Source: a virus. From it: 40,078 bases of DNA. Location: the IMG/VR virus record IMGVR_UViG_3300043395_002695, positions 1 through 40,078 of that record, one strand, 5' to 3'. Shown here in pieces: positions 15,618 to 23,541 of this stretch; positions within the stretch are counted from its first letter, which is position 1; each line of letters opens with the position of its first letter. Below the pieces are notes generated by a model that worked only from the letters and a program-made list of their open reading frames with translations, did no database searches and had not been told where the DNA came from. Both the position numbers and the translations under genes were made by a program.

Positions 15618-16791
15618 TTTTGGTGCAACAAATATTAAATCTGTAGTCTATGACACAGACAGTGCCGCAGTAATTGACTTTGAAAGTGTTGCCAGTCCCA
15701 GTCAAACAAATCACGACACTGCACCGGCATTTACAGTACCTGTTAACTTGTACAGACAAGCCCTAGACATTACTGCTGGTAAACTGTTGGCCATGCATAA
15801 TGATGTAGACAGCATTTATATCTGTTCGGAAATGCATGGCTTTACCATGGACAATCAATACATTAGTTGGAAAGATAGTAGAGCTGATCTAAAAAAGATA
15901 GACAAGTTAGCCTTTTACAATGAAACAGGCTTAATTACACGCCCAGGTATTGCTTACGCTACCTTAAAAACACTAGAACCAAAAAATAAAAGAATTGGCA
16001 CTCTTGTAGATGCTGTGTTAGACTCTAGTATAGGAAATGACATAACATTGACTGCCAGTCAAGGCTTTGTAAACAAGTATACACAGTTACTCAGTACTAA
16101 AATTATAAACGAATTTGAAGGTCTATCAGTTGTTCCTTTGGCCCAAGGCTGTATAGGTACATACAGAAACAAAATGGTATATGGTGGTCTTGGAGATCTT
16201 CAAGCAGCTATTCTGGGCGCAGGCTTGGGTATTACCGCAGATATGGTCATTAACCTGGGCACAGGCAGTCAAGTTGCTGTACTTACAGACAGCTTAGATC
16301 AAGGAGATCTAAGACCCTATGTCAACGGTACTTGGGTTAGAGTTCTAAGTCATATTCCATCAGGCCGAGCACTGAATGTAGTTGCTGAACTAGTTGAACC
16401 ATCGAGGTTTTGGTCAATTTGGCAAAATTTAAACGCAGAAGAAATTTTAACCAGCGATCATCAACAGGTTGATTTGAATTTATTTGCCAGTGCTTGGCAA
16501 TATACTAATTGTAGTGGCTTTATTAGACTTCAAGAAAGTCAAACAGTACAACACTTTGTAGCCGCAGTTGCAGCAGCATGGGTCAGACAGTATGTTATTG
16601 CTATGCACAGACTTGATTGTAAAACAAATCAAACTCGGGTAGCGGTGTCCGGGGGATTGGCCCACAAGAGCCCATTCCTTATAGACTGTTTAACTACACT
16701 AAGTCCTGGTAGAACTTATTTTCAACCTAAACTAGCCACAGGTGAAGAAACACTAGACGGTCTCATAAAAATTCATGCTGACAAAAAATGA
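15598..16791 (+). CDS. FGGY-family carbohydrate kinase
   Basis: A 397-residue protein. It starts with TTG 15598 (MKILLVDFGATNIKS); the N-terminal phosphate-1 loop leaves no room for a later start. The second motif GLGDLQAAILGAG contains the likely catalytic base D200, and NLGTGSQV supplies another ATP-site loop. The family phosphorylates sugars and polyols (xylulose, glycerol, sedoheptulose and others). The 20-base overlap with the cyclase suggests coupled translation, so it may phosphorylate the cyclase substrate or product. It is shorter than typical members (about 480-500 residues). Confidence 0.8.
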   Translation: MKILLVDFGATNIKSVVYDTDSAAVIDFESVASPSQTNHDTAPAFTVPVNLYRQALDITAGKLLAMHNDVDSIYICSEMHGFTMDNQYISWKDSRADLKKIDKLAFYNETGLITRPGIAYATLKTLEPKNKRIGTLVDAVLDSSIGNDITLTASQGFVNKYTQLLSTKIINEFEGLSVVPLAQGCIGTYRNKMVYGGLGDLQAAILGAGLGITADMVINLGTGSQVAVLTDSLDQGDLRPYVNGTWVRVLSHIPSGRALNVVAELVEPSRFWSIWQNLNAEEILTSDHQQVDLNLFASAWQYTNCSGFIRLQESQTVQHFVAAVAAAWVRQYVIAMHRLDCKTNQTRVAVSGGLAHKSPFLIDCLTTLSPGRTYFQPKLATGEETLDGLIKIHADKK

Positions 16792-17606
16792 TTGAAATTA
16801 TAAACAACAACAGACAAATTTTAATAAGCGATCAGCATTCACTTTATTTGGAAGAAATTAAAGCAGGATTTGATCATTATTTTGACAGTGTTGACTGCAG
16901 CACTTCAGCAGGAATTTCAACAGTTGATTTCAGCAGTCCTGGTTGGCATACAGTAAAAGGCTATAACAAGCACAAAATCTTCTTTCCTTTTGTTGCCGAA
17001 CCACTGGCAACCACACAACAATATATTGACTTACTAGAACTGACATCAGGCGATACTATTCTTGACTTGGGTGCTTATTCTGGTTTGGCATCTATAATGT
17101 TTAAAGAAACAGTAGGTAAGACTGGGCATGTAATAGCAGTAGAAGCAGACCCCATTAATCATACAGCCTGTGCAACCAATTTTGCTGAATATGAAAAAGT
17201 AACAGGACTAACAATTGATTTAATATCTGCTGCTGTTTGGAATCATTCTAATGGACTTGCTTTTACATCCGATGGATCCATGGGTTCCGCTGCACGAGAA
17301 TTACTGCATGGAAAAAAGACTTCTATGCTCGTAAATTCTATAACCATTCCAGACATAGCTAAAAGATTTAACTTAGAAAAAGTTGACTGTATCAAATGCG
17401 ATGTAGAAGGAGCAGAAAGAGTAGTGTTTGATGATCTACAATGGTTTGAATCTTTTAAACCCAAATTGATTATTGAGGTTCATCAAACAGTAGATGCTGT
17501 TGCAGGCATTGAAAAATTAAAGACCATTGGTTATCAATTTGAATCACATGAACAAATTGGATGCGAGTATCCGTTGATGTTTGGAATTTATTCGAGTACA
17601 TTATGA
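16788..17606 (+). CDS. FkbM-family methyltransferase
   Basis: A 272-residue protein. TILDLGAYSGLASIMF (from about D89) is SAM motif I, AVEADPINHTACATNF follows, and KVDCIKCDVEGAERVVFDD is the FkbM signature. The enzyme most likely O-methylates a sugar hydroxyl. It overlaps the kinase stop by 4 bases and the epimerase start by 4 bases (ATGA at both ends), inside the sugar operon. Confidence 0.85.
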   Translation: MIEIINNNRQILISDQHSLYLEEIKAGFDHYFDSVDCSTSAGISTVDFSSPGWHTVKGYNKHKIFFPFVAEPLATTQQYIDLLELTSGDTILDLGAYSGLASIMFKETVGKTGHVIAVEADPINHTACATNFAEYEKVTGLTIDLISAAVWNHSNGLAFTSDGSMGSAARELLHGKKTSMLVNSITIPDIAKRFNLEKVDCIKCDVEGAERVVFDDLQWFESFKPKLIIEVHQTVDAVAGIEKLKTIGYQFESHEQIGCEYPLMFGIYSSTL

Positions 17607-18394
17607 AAATAGCAGTATTAGGCGCAAATGGATTTGTTGGCAGTAATTTGGCCAAACATCTTGCACACAAGCATCAAGTAGTGCCAGTTACAAGAAAAAC
17701 TCTAGACCTATTAGACTGTGTCAAAGTCGCAAAGTTTTTGACTAAAGAAAAATTCGATGTTGTGATTATGGCAGCAGCCACTATGACTGACAATCAATCA
17801 TTGGCAGATACAAGAAACAACTTAGGTATTTTTATGAACTTTTATAATAACAGTGACTTGTTTAAAAAGTTTATCAATTTGGGCAGTGGAGCAGAATACG
17901 ACAAATCGCAGAACTTAGACTGTGTCGAAGAAACAGAAATTTTTACAAGATTGCCACAGGACAGTTATGGATTTGGGCAAAATCTTAAAAGTAGACTCAG
18001 CGTAGAAAAACCAGGATTTTACAATCTTAGAATTTTTAACTGTTTTGGTAAAGGCGAGATCCCTACCAGATTGTTTCCAAAATTGTTAAAGACCAAAACA
18101 AAATTTGAAATTACTGATGATAGATATTTTGATTATTTCAGCATTCAAGATTTATGTACAGTGGTTGAAAGTTTTGTAGAAAATAATCATGTTGTTTACG
18201 ATGTAAACTGTGTATACGAAAATAAAATTAAAATAAGCCAAGCTGCTAAATTATTTGCTGATATTAAAAAATTACGACAAGAAATTGTAGTGGTCAGTAC
18301 CAGCAAGAATAATTATACTGGTAGCCACGAAAATTTATATTCACTGGGAATCGATTTGCAGGGGCTTGAACAGGGATTTAAAGATTATGTATAA
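17603..18394 (+). CDS. NAD-dependent epimerase/dehydratase-like protein with altered active site
   Basis: A 263-residue extended-SDR protein. I start at ATG 17603, where the Rossmann motif G-ANGFVG begins directly (MKIAVLGANGFVGSN). The active-site region reads S121-Y122-GFG-Q126, so the catalytic lysine of YxxxK is glutamine; the next lysine is three residues later. It could be a reductase or epimerase with altered chemistry, or a binding protein. NLGSGAEYD replaces the usual STDEVYG-type stretch. It overlaps the FkbM and next methyltransferase genes. Confidence 0.75.
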   Translation: MKIAVLGANGFVGSNLAKHLAHKHQVVPVTRKTLDLLDCVKVAKFLTKEKFDVVIMAAATMTDNQSLADTRNNLGIFMNFYNNSDLFKKFINLGSGAEYDKSQNLDCVEETEIFTRLPQDSYGFGQNLKSRLSVEKPGFYNLRIFNCFGKGEIPTRLFPKLLKTKTKFEITDDRYFDYFSIQDLCTVVESFVENNHVVYDVNCVYENKIKISQAAKLFADIKKLRQEIVVVSTSKNNYTGSHENLYSLGIDLQGLEQGFKDYV

Positions 18395-19169
18395 TATTGA
18401 TAGCTGTCCTGCATGCGGTTCTGACAACATTACCAAACTGCCAGCATACATGCATGAATTTGTAGCTTGGAGAGTAACGGGCTATAGACCCCATGGACAT
18501 TTGCCCATTAAAGGCGTACACTGTTTAAGTTGTCAATTTACCTGCAGCGACAGCAGATTAGATGACAGGGAAGAACAATTACTGTACGATGATTACCGGG
18601 GTGCCAGTTATAACCAACAAAGAATTGCATGCGAACCTACATATGAAAATTATTTAAATAATTTTGACAGCAACGAATACATGCAGATAAGACGATTTGG
18701 TATTATGGAATTAATAAACAAATATGTTGATGCTGCAAATATTCAAACTGTCTTAGACTACGGTGGTAATAAAGGCGAACATATCCCCCAAGTTTTCAAT
18801 CATGCCAAAAGATATGTTTACGATATCAGCAATGTTGGCTTGTTGCCGGGAGTAGAATTATTTGATGTAAATTCAACTGAGGTTATGGATTTTATCATGT
18901 GCTGTCATGTACTAGAACATAAATCCGAACCCGCAGAACTAATTGAGCAAATCAAGAAATACGCAGATAACAACACTTGGTTTTATATTGAAGTGCCTGA
19001 CAACGAAATTTATTCTCTGCCCGGTGCTGTATTTCACGAACATATAAATTCCTTTACTTACAAATCAATGGTATCACTTTTGAGTAGACACGGAATAGAA
19101 GTGGTAGAAATAATATCAACATCTGCTAACAATGAACATATAATGTGCGTATTGGGAAAACTTAAATGA
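18387..19169 (+). CDS. SAM-dependent methyltransferase with N-terminal zinc ribbon
   Basis: A 260-residue protein. Two cysteine pairs, C7-PA-C10 and HCLSC (about 45-50), form a zinc ribbon as in the sugar C-methyltransferases of the NovU/TylC3 group. VLDYGGNKGEH is SAM motif I and CCHVLEHKSEPAELI is the usual motif after the third strand. The long C-terminal domain of TylC3-type enzymes is absent, so it is a shortened relative or a different methyltransferase. ATG 18387 was chosen because the zinc ribbon follows it directly. It overlaps the previous gene by 8 bases and the next by 4. Confidence 0.75.
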   Translation: MYNIDSCPACGSDNITKLPAYMHEFVAWRVTGYRPHGHLPIKGVHCLSCQFTCSDSRLDDREEQLLYDDYRGASYNQQRIACEPTYENYLNNFDSNEYMQIRRFGIMELINKYVDAANIQTVLDYGGNKGEHIPQVFNHAKRYVYDISNVGLLPGVELFDVNSTEVMDFIMCCHVLEHKSEPAELIEQIKKYADNNTWFYIEVPDNEIYSLPGAVFHEHINSFTYKSMVSLLSRHGIEVVEIISTSANNEHIMCVLGKLK

Positions 19170-20119
19170 CAAAGAAAATAGTTTATGTAACAGGCTGTTT
19201 GGGTTTTATGGGCAGTCATGTCACTGAAGCTTGTTTAGCCAAAGGTTGGTATGTAATTGGTGTAGATAACTGTACCTATGCAGCCAATACAGGTTGGATT
19301 GACAGTTGGGACATGCGTTATCCCAATCAGTTTAATTTTATCAAATCGGACATCAATGACTTAGATAGGCTATATGACTGCGATTACATCATTAACATGG
19401 CTGCAGAAACTCATGTAGACAACAGCATTGAAGACAGCGACAGATTTGTACACAGCAATATAAATGGCGTACACAACATTCTTAAATTGATTAACAAAAA
19501 GAAACATCGTAGACCTGTGCTGTTACATTTTAGCACAGATGAAGTCTACGGAGATATTGAACAGGGCAGTCACACAGAAACGGACTTGTTAAAGCCCAGT
19601 AACCCCTACAGTGCTACCAAAGCAGCCGCAGACCATTTAGTAACCAGCTGGGGCAGAACTTATGGAGTTCCTTATGTTATTGTGCGCCCCACCAACAACT
19701 ATGGTATCGGGCAGTATGTGGAAAAACTTATTCCCAAGACTGTTAAGTATCTTACAGTGGGTCGTAGGATAGATCTGCACAACAATGGCACTCCTGTGCG
19801 TACTTGGTTGTTTGCTGGTGATACTGCACAGGCTGTTATTACTATTATCGAATCTGGCGTGCAAAATGAAATATTCAATATCAGCGGTAATTATGAAACA
19901 CAAAATATTGTAGTGGTTAAAAAGATCCTGGATTTGATCATGCAGGATAAAAACTATAACATCGAAGACCACATCGAACACTTGAACAGAATTGGGCAGG
20001 ATGTTCGATACAGCATAGATGACACAAAACTAAAACAATTGGGATGGCAACCTCAAGCAGAGTTTGACAAAGAGCTGGAAAAAATAGTACAATACTATCA
20101 AGAAAACTTTATTTGGTAA
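19166..20119 (+). CDS. NDP-glucose 4,6-dehydratase (RmlB/RfbG family)
   Basis: A 317-residue extended SDR with the dehydratase set: GCLGFMGS (NAD-binding), MAAETHVDNSI, T124-D-E126 in STDEVYGD and Y148-SAT-K152. The DE pair after the threonine is diagnostic for 4,6-dehydratases, which convert a nucleotide-activated glucose into its 4-keto-6-deoxy form. RPTNNYGIGQYVEKLIP agrees with RmlB. Whether the carrier is dTDP or CDP cannot be read, but the adjacent E1-type dehydrase usually uses CDP. No glucose-1-phosphate nucleotidylyltransferase is present, so the host would supply the activated sugar. Confidence 0.9.
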   Translation: MTKKIVYVTGCLGFMGSHVTEACLAKGWYVIGVDNCTYAANTGWIDSWDMRYPNQFNFIKSDINDLDRLYDCDYIINMAAETHVDNSIEDSDRFVHSNINGVHNILKLINKKKHRRPVLLHFSTDEVYGDIEQGSHTETDLLKPSNPYSATKAAADHLVTSWGRTYGVPYVIVRPTNNYGIGQYVEKLIPKTVKYLTVGRRIDLHNNGTPVRTWLFAGDTAQAVITIIESGVQNEIFNISGNYETQNIVVVKKILDLIMQDKNYNIEDHIEHLNRIGQDVRYSIDDTKLKQLGWQPQAEFDKELEKIVQYYQENFIW

Positions 20120-20122
20120 CAC

Positions 20123-21442
20123 ATGGAACAGATCCTACAACAAGTTAGAGAATATATTCAACGCAAGCAACAGACAAAAACTTGGCGCGAGGGTAAAGAC
20201 TTTGTCAACTATGCTGGTGCATACTATGATGAAAGTGAATATGTAGCTGGCGTGGAAAGCCTGCTAAAAGGTTGGTTGGCCATGGGCGATGCTGGCCTTA
20301 AATTTGAACGAGAGTTTCCTAAGCAGTTTGGCAAGACAAAAGGCATTGTTACAAACAGTGGCAGTTCTAGTAATTTGCTAATGATGGCCAGTTTGACCAG
20401 CAAGCGTGGTTATAACTTGCCTAAAGGTACGAAAGTATTGATGCCTATTGCAGGATTTCCTACCACATTAAATCCTACACTGCAAATGGGTTTTCAGCCC
20501 GTGTTTGTAGACATTGAGCTGGATACATTGAATCTTAACTTAGATCAAGTTGAAGCAGCCCTAAAACAACAGCCTGACATTCGTGTTATTACTTTTGCTC
20601 ATGTACTGGGCAATCCACCTAACATGTATAGGCTTATGGAATTGGTAAAACGGTATGATTTAATTTTATTGGAAGACTGCTGTGATGCACTGGGCAGTAC
20701 CTACGATGGCGTACCTCTTGGATCCTTTGGTCTAATGAGTAGTTGCAGTTTTTATCCTGCACACCATATGACCATGGGTGAAGGCGGTTATGTAGCTACA
20801 AATGACGCACAACAAGATATCATTCTTCGCAGTTTCCGTGAATGGGGTCGTGGCTGTTATTGCGTAGGGCCCGAAGCTAACAAGTTAAAGTGCGGCACTT
20901 GTGGCAAGCGTTTTAATAATTGGATTCCTACTCTGCCAGATGAAATCTTTGACCACAAATATGTCTACGATGAAATTGGCTACAACCTAAAACCAATTGA
21001 ATTACAGTGTGCCATGGGCTTAGAACAGTTAAAGAAACTGCCTGAAATTCATGAACTGCGAAAGCGTAACTATGCACTGCTGTTTGACATTTATAAAGAA
21101 TATGAAGAATTTTTCCACTTACCTCGAGCACAGGCCAAATCGGATCCATCATGGTTTGCTTTTCCCTTAACAATAAGGCAGGGCGCACCATTTAGTCGAA
21201 GTGATATAGTAGACTATTTGGAAGAAAACCTTATTCAGACTCGTCCGTATTTTGCTGGTAATATTATGTTACAACCAGCATACAGCCACTTGATGGATCC
21301 GATGGTAGCCAAGAATAATTTCCCTATGGCTACCCATGCTATGACACACACTTATTTCCATGGCACAAGTCCTGTTATTACGCCTGAACAGATTGCTTAT
21401 ATTGGAAAAATTGTTCGGGGCTTTATGAGTTTGTATGTGTAA
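20123..21442 (+). CDS. E1/RfbH-type 4-keto-6-deoxy-sugar 3-dehydrase
   Basis: A 439-residue DegT-fold enzyme. FYPAHHMTMGEGG carries H214 at the position of the PLP-binding lysine, which in E1 turns the enzyme from a transaminase to a PMP-dependent dehydrase. C245, C247, C257 and C260 with CGKRF match the [2Fe-2S] ligands of E1, with a longer insert between the second and third cysteine. It removes the C3 hydroxyl of a CDP-4-keto-6-deoxyhexose in the 3,6-dideoxysugar pathway. Its usual NADH-ferredoxin-type partner E3 (AscD) is not present. It lies 3 bases after the dehydratase; its stop is inside a late-promoter-like octamer. Confidence 0.9.
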   Translation: MEQILQQVREYIQRKQQTKTWREGKDFVNYAGAYYDESEYVAGVESLLKGWLAMGDAGLKFEREFPKQFGKTKGIVTNSGSSSNLLMMASLTSKRGYNLPKGTKVLMPIAGFPTTLNPTLQMGFQPVFVDIELDTLNLNLDQVEAALKQQPDIRVITFAHVLGNPPNMYRLMELVKRYDLILLEDCCDALGSTYDGVPLGSFGLMSSCSFYPAHHMTMGEGGYVATNDAQQDIILRSFREWGRGCYCVGPEANKLKCGTCGKRFNNWIPTLPDEIFDHKYVYDEIGYNLKPIELQCAMGLEQLKKLPEIHELRKRNYALLFDIYKEYEEFFHLPRAQAKSDPSWFAFPLTIRQGAPFSRSDIVDYLEENLIQTRPYFAGNIMLQPAYSHLMDPMVAKNNFPMATHAMTHTYFHGTSPVITPEQIAYIGKIVRGFMSLYV

Positions 21443-21445
21443 ATA
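21438..21445 (+). promoter_or_regulatory. late promoter candidate with embedded stop (TGTAAATA)
   Basis: TGTAAATA followed by C contains the E1 stop codon (21440-21442). The predicted start, about 6 bases downstream, coincides with ATG 21451, so the transcript may be leaderless. Confidence 0.45.
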
Positions 21446-21450
21446 CATGC

Positions 21451-21819
21451 ATGAGCTGGCATGATTTTGTTAGAGCAAGTTATGACTTGGTTATGGAAAG
21501 TGAAGGTCTGAGTGACACTTACTTAGACAACGAAGTTGAAACTTATGTTGTACACTTGTTGGCCAAAAACTTTGTTAAACTTAACATAAACGAAGAAGCC
21601 ATTGCCATACAAATCCTCAGCGGCAAAGATTACCAACACATAGGTGACGAGTGTTTGCTGATCAACAGTTATCCTCTCAAACGCAGGCGCTGGCCCACTG
21701 ACACTTACTATAGAGACATGGGCACCATAGCATATGGTATGGCCAATATAACTGTCATGGAATCAAATTTTGATAACGCCAGCCGTGTATTACACAATGT
21801 GTTTTGCCGAATAGGTTGA
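21451..21819 (+). CDS. hypothetical phage protein
   Basis: A 122-residue, mostly alpha-helical-looking protein (DFVRASYDLVMESEGLSDTY and further helices). No recognised domain. It is the first gene after the sugar block and belongs by style to the phage part of the window. No Shine-Dalgarno site is visible between the late-like octamer and the ATG. Confidence 0.7.
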   Translation: MSWHDFVRASYDLVMESEGLSDTYLDNEVETYVVHLLAKNFVKLNINEEAIAIQILSGKDYQHIGDECLLINSYPLKRRRWPTDTYYRDMGTIAYGMANITVMESNFDNASRVLHNVFCRIG

Positions 21820-21844
21820 TGTTTATTCAATAATGTGCTAACAT
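21816..21844 (+). promoter_or_regulatory. sigma70-type promoter TTGATG-N17-TAACAT
   Basis: TTGATG (21816-21821), a 17-base spacer and TAACAT (21839-21844). The predicted start near 21851 is about 21 bases before the small gene at 21872. Both boxes match the consensus at 4 of 6 positions. Confidence 0.45.
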
Positions 21845-21871
21845 TATGGCTCAATTAACTTTGGAGTTATA

Positions 21872-22027
21872 ATGTTCGAATCTATCGAAATCCGAAAAGC
21901 CGCAAATGGCTTTATCCTTGTTGTCCACACCGAGGACGAAGACAAGGAATATGTCTACGACACCAGTCGTAAACTCATGCGAGTGATTAAGCAATATATT
22001 GACGCAGACAACAAATCTGAAGAGTAA
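21872..22027 (+). CDS. small conserved-type phage protein
   Basis: A 51-residue protein from ATG 21872 to TAA 22025-22027, with a GGAG ribosome site at 21863-21866. The two strand-like halves (SIEIRKAANGFILVVHTED; KEYVYDTSRKLMRVIKQYID) suggest a small alpha/beta fold. No function recognised. It has its own promoter, and its stop is part of the first copy of a repeated regulatory element. Confidence 0.7.
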   Translation: MFESIEIRKAANGFILVVHTEDEDKEYVYDTSRKLMRVIKQYIDADNKSEE

Positions 22028-22089
22028 ACCTAAGTATTAACCCTTCAGTTTACTAGGGTATTGCAAATAATTCGCGTTTCTGTTATAAT
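22025..22089 (+). promoter_or_regulatory. stem-loop plus sigma70-like promoter module, copy 1
   Basis: The module starts with TAAACCTAAGTATTA (22025-22039), continues with a hairpin ACCCT (22040-22044) and AGGGT (22055-22059), and ends with -35 TTGCAA (22061-22066), a 17-base spacer and -10 TATAAT (22084-22089). The same order and spacing recur at 22335-22413. It drives the small membrane protein gene and resembles the promoter-plus-stem-loop cassettes described in T4-like phages. Confidence 0.65.
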
Positions 22090-22115
22090 TGCATTATTGC
22101 AAAAAAGGAAATTAT

Positions 22116-22337
22116 ATGACCCCAAAACAAATCGCTGTTCTTAACACTTTCAAAGTCCTTGCCATTGGCATTGGCGGTGGATTTTTTGTTGCTGCTTTGC
22201 TATCGTTTTTTACTCTTGAAGAAATTGGACTTGGCCTTGCTATTATTTTGCTGATCAGCGCCATGAAACTTACCTACGAGATGGAATTGAGTAAAGCAGA
22301 AAGCCTGGCTAAGTTGAACGAAATTAGCAAAAAGTAA
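22116..22337 (+). CDS. small membrane protein with two transmembrane helices
   Basis: A 73-residue protein. Residues about 12-31 and 36-52 are hydrophobic helices separated by a short TLEEIG loop, followed by a charged C-terminal tail. I start at ATG 22116, 6 bases after an AAGGAA site, rather than at an upstream TTG. Its size and topology recall small phage inner-membrane proteins such as superinfection-immunity proteins, but I see no sequence match. A sigma70-like promoter directly upstream suggests early expression. Confidence 0.75.
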   Translation: MTPKQIAVLNTFKVLAIGIGGGFFVAALLSFFTLEEIGLGLAIILLISAMKLTYEMELSKAESLAKLNEISKK

Positions 22338-22351
22338 TACCTAGGTATTAC
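22334..22351. repeat. 18-bp perfect palindrome GTAATACCTAGGTATTAC
   Basis: A perfect dyad that contains the stop codon of the membrane-protein gene (22335-22337). An imperfect copy is at 22025-22039. Each lies about 20-35 bases upstream of a -35 box, so both are candidate operators or stem-loop elements. Confidence 0.7.
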
Positions 22352-22413
22352 ATTTGGGCAATAACCCATCATTAAGAATGGGTATTGCTCAAAAATGGAT
22401 AATTTGCTATAAT
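22335..22413 (+). promoter_or_regulatory. stem-loop plus sigma70-like promoter module, copy 2
   Basis: TAATACCTAGGTATTA (22335-22350), then the hairpin GCAATAACCCAT (22358-22369) against ATGGGTATTGC (22378-22388) with a one-base bulge, then -35 TTGCTC (22385-22390), a 17-base spacer and -10 TATAAT (22408-22413). The hairpin overlaps the -35 box. The stem differs from copy 1 by paired changes (ACCCT/AGGGT against ACCCAT/ATGGGT). Confidence 0.65.
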
Positions 22414-22443
22414 AATGACATGATGAACACAAAAGGAGCTAGT

Positions 22444-23472
22444 ATGTCAGCAGTAATTCGTATCCGCAAGGGCACTTACCGTAATCAAGAAATTAAAGGT
22501 CAAGTGTTTGAATTGGTTGAGCAGTATAAGCGAACCGCTACTGGTGGGTTCGTTACTGTTCGCAATGGCGACAATTTCCCTGGCTTCCCTGACACTATTC
22601 GCGTCAAGGTCACGGGTGTTGATGCCTACGAATTTGTCAGCGGAGAAGATGCTGTGGAAACTGTGAAAGCCGCTCCTGTTGTAGCAGAGTCCGAGTCCGA
22701 CGATGCCGCAATGACTCGTATCCGTGAGCGTTTTGAAATTCTCACTGAAATGACCAAGGCCGCAACGAATGGTGACATTCGTGCTATGATTGTGTCAGGT
22801 CCTCCGGGCGTTGGTAAGAGCTATGGTGTTGAAACTGAAGTTGAAAAGGCCTGCTTGTTTGACCAAATTGCTGGCAAGCGCCTGCGAGCTGAAGTTGTCA
22901 AAGGCAGTGCTACCGCTCTAGGTCTGTATGTGACTCTGTACAAATATTCAGATCCCAATTGTGTGTTGGTGTTTGATGACTGTGACAGCATCTTGTTGGA
23001 CGATGTGGCCTTGAACTTGTTGAAAGGTGCTTTGGACTCGGGCAAGAAGCGCAAGATCTCTTGGCTCAGTGACAGTTCTATGTTGCGCCGTGAAGGTGTG
23101 CCTGATCAGTTTAACTTCAACGGTAGTATTATCTTTATTACCAACTTGAAGTTTGACAAGATGAAGAGCCAAAAGTTGCGTGACCACTTGGACGCTCTGC
23201 AAAGTCGTTGTCACTACTTAGACTTGACTCTGGACACTATGCGTGACAAGTTCCTCCGCATCAAGCAGATTGCAGGTGACGGCGAGCTGTTCCAGGACTA
23301 TGACTTTGGTGACATCGGTCGTGATGAAATTCTTGACTTCATGTATGAAAACAAGAACAGCCTTCGTGAAATGAGTCTGCGTATGGCGCTGAAGATTGCG
23401 GATCTCCGCAAGAGCTTTCCCTTGCGTTGGCAAGCTATGGCTCGTACAACCTGTATGAAGCCTGCCGAATAA
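22444..23472 (+). CDS. AAA+ ATPase
   Basis: A 342-residue protein. The N-terminal about 65 residues form a small basic beta-rich domain, followed by an acidic linker. Walker A is G119-PPGVGKS126, Walker B is VLVFDD with D178-D179, and SIIFITN looks like the sensor-1 strand. An R-rich C-terminal part follows. I chose ATG 22444 because a clean AAGGAG site is 5 bases upstream. No partner gene tells its function; phage AAA+ proteins of this size can act in DNA maintenance, remodelling or defence against the host. It looks richer in GC than its neighbours. It is expressed from the second promoter module. Confidence 0.8.
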   Translation: MSAVIRIRKGTYRNQEIKGQVFELVEQYKRTATGGFVTVRNGDNFPGFPDTIRVKVTGVDAYEFVSGEDAVETVKAAPVVAESESDDAAMTRIRERFEILTEMTKAATNGDIRAMIVSGPPGVGKSYGVETEVEKACLFDQIAGKRLRAEVVKGSATALGLYVTLYKYSDPNCVLVFDDCDSILLDDVALNLLKGALDSGKKRKISWLSDSSMLRREGVPDQFNFNGSIIFITNLKFDKMKSQKLRDHLDALQSRCHYLDLTLDTMRDKFLRIKQIAGDGELFQDYDFGDIGRDEILDFMYENKNSLREMSLRMALKIADLRKSFPLRWQAMARTTCMKPAE

Positions 23473-23488
23473 CCCCTGCCGTGTGCGT

Positions 23489-23524
23489 AACCGGCGTTCG
23501 CGCAAGTGTGATGTAAGCCCGGTT
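23489..23524 (+). terminator. possible stem-loop after the AAA+ gene
   Basis: AACCGG (23489-23494) can pair with CCGGTT (23519-23524) around a 24-base loop. There is no T run, so this may be an RNA-stabilising or processing element rather than a terminator. Confidence 0.3.
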
Positions 23525-23541
23525 TCGATAAAGGAATAAAA

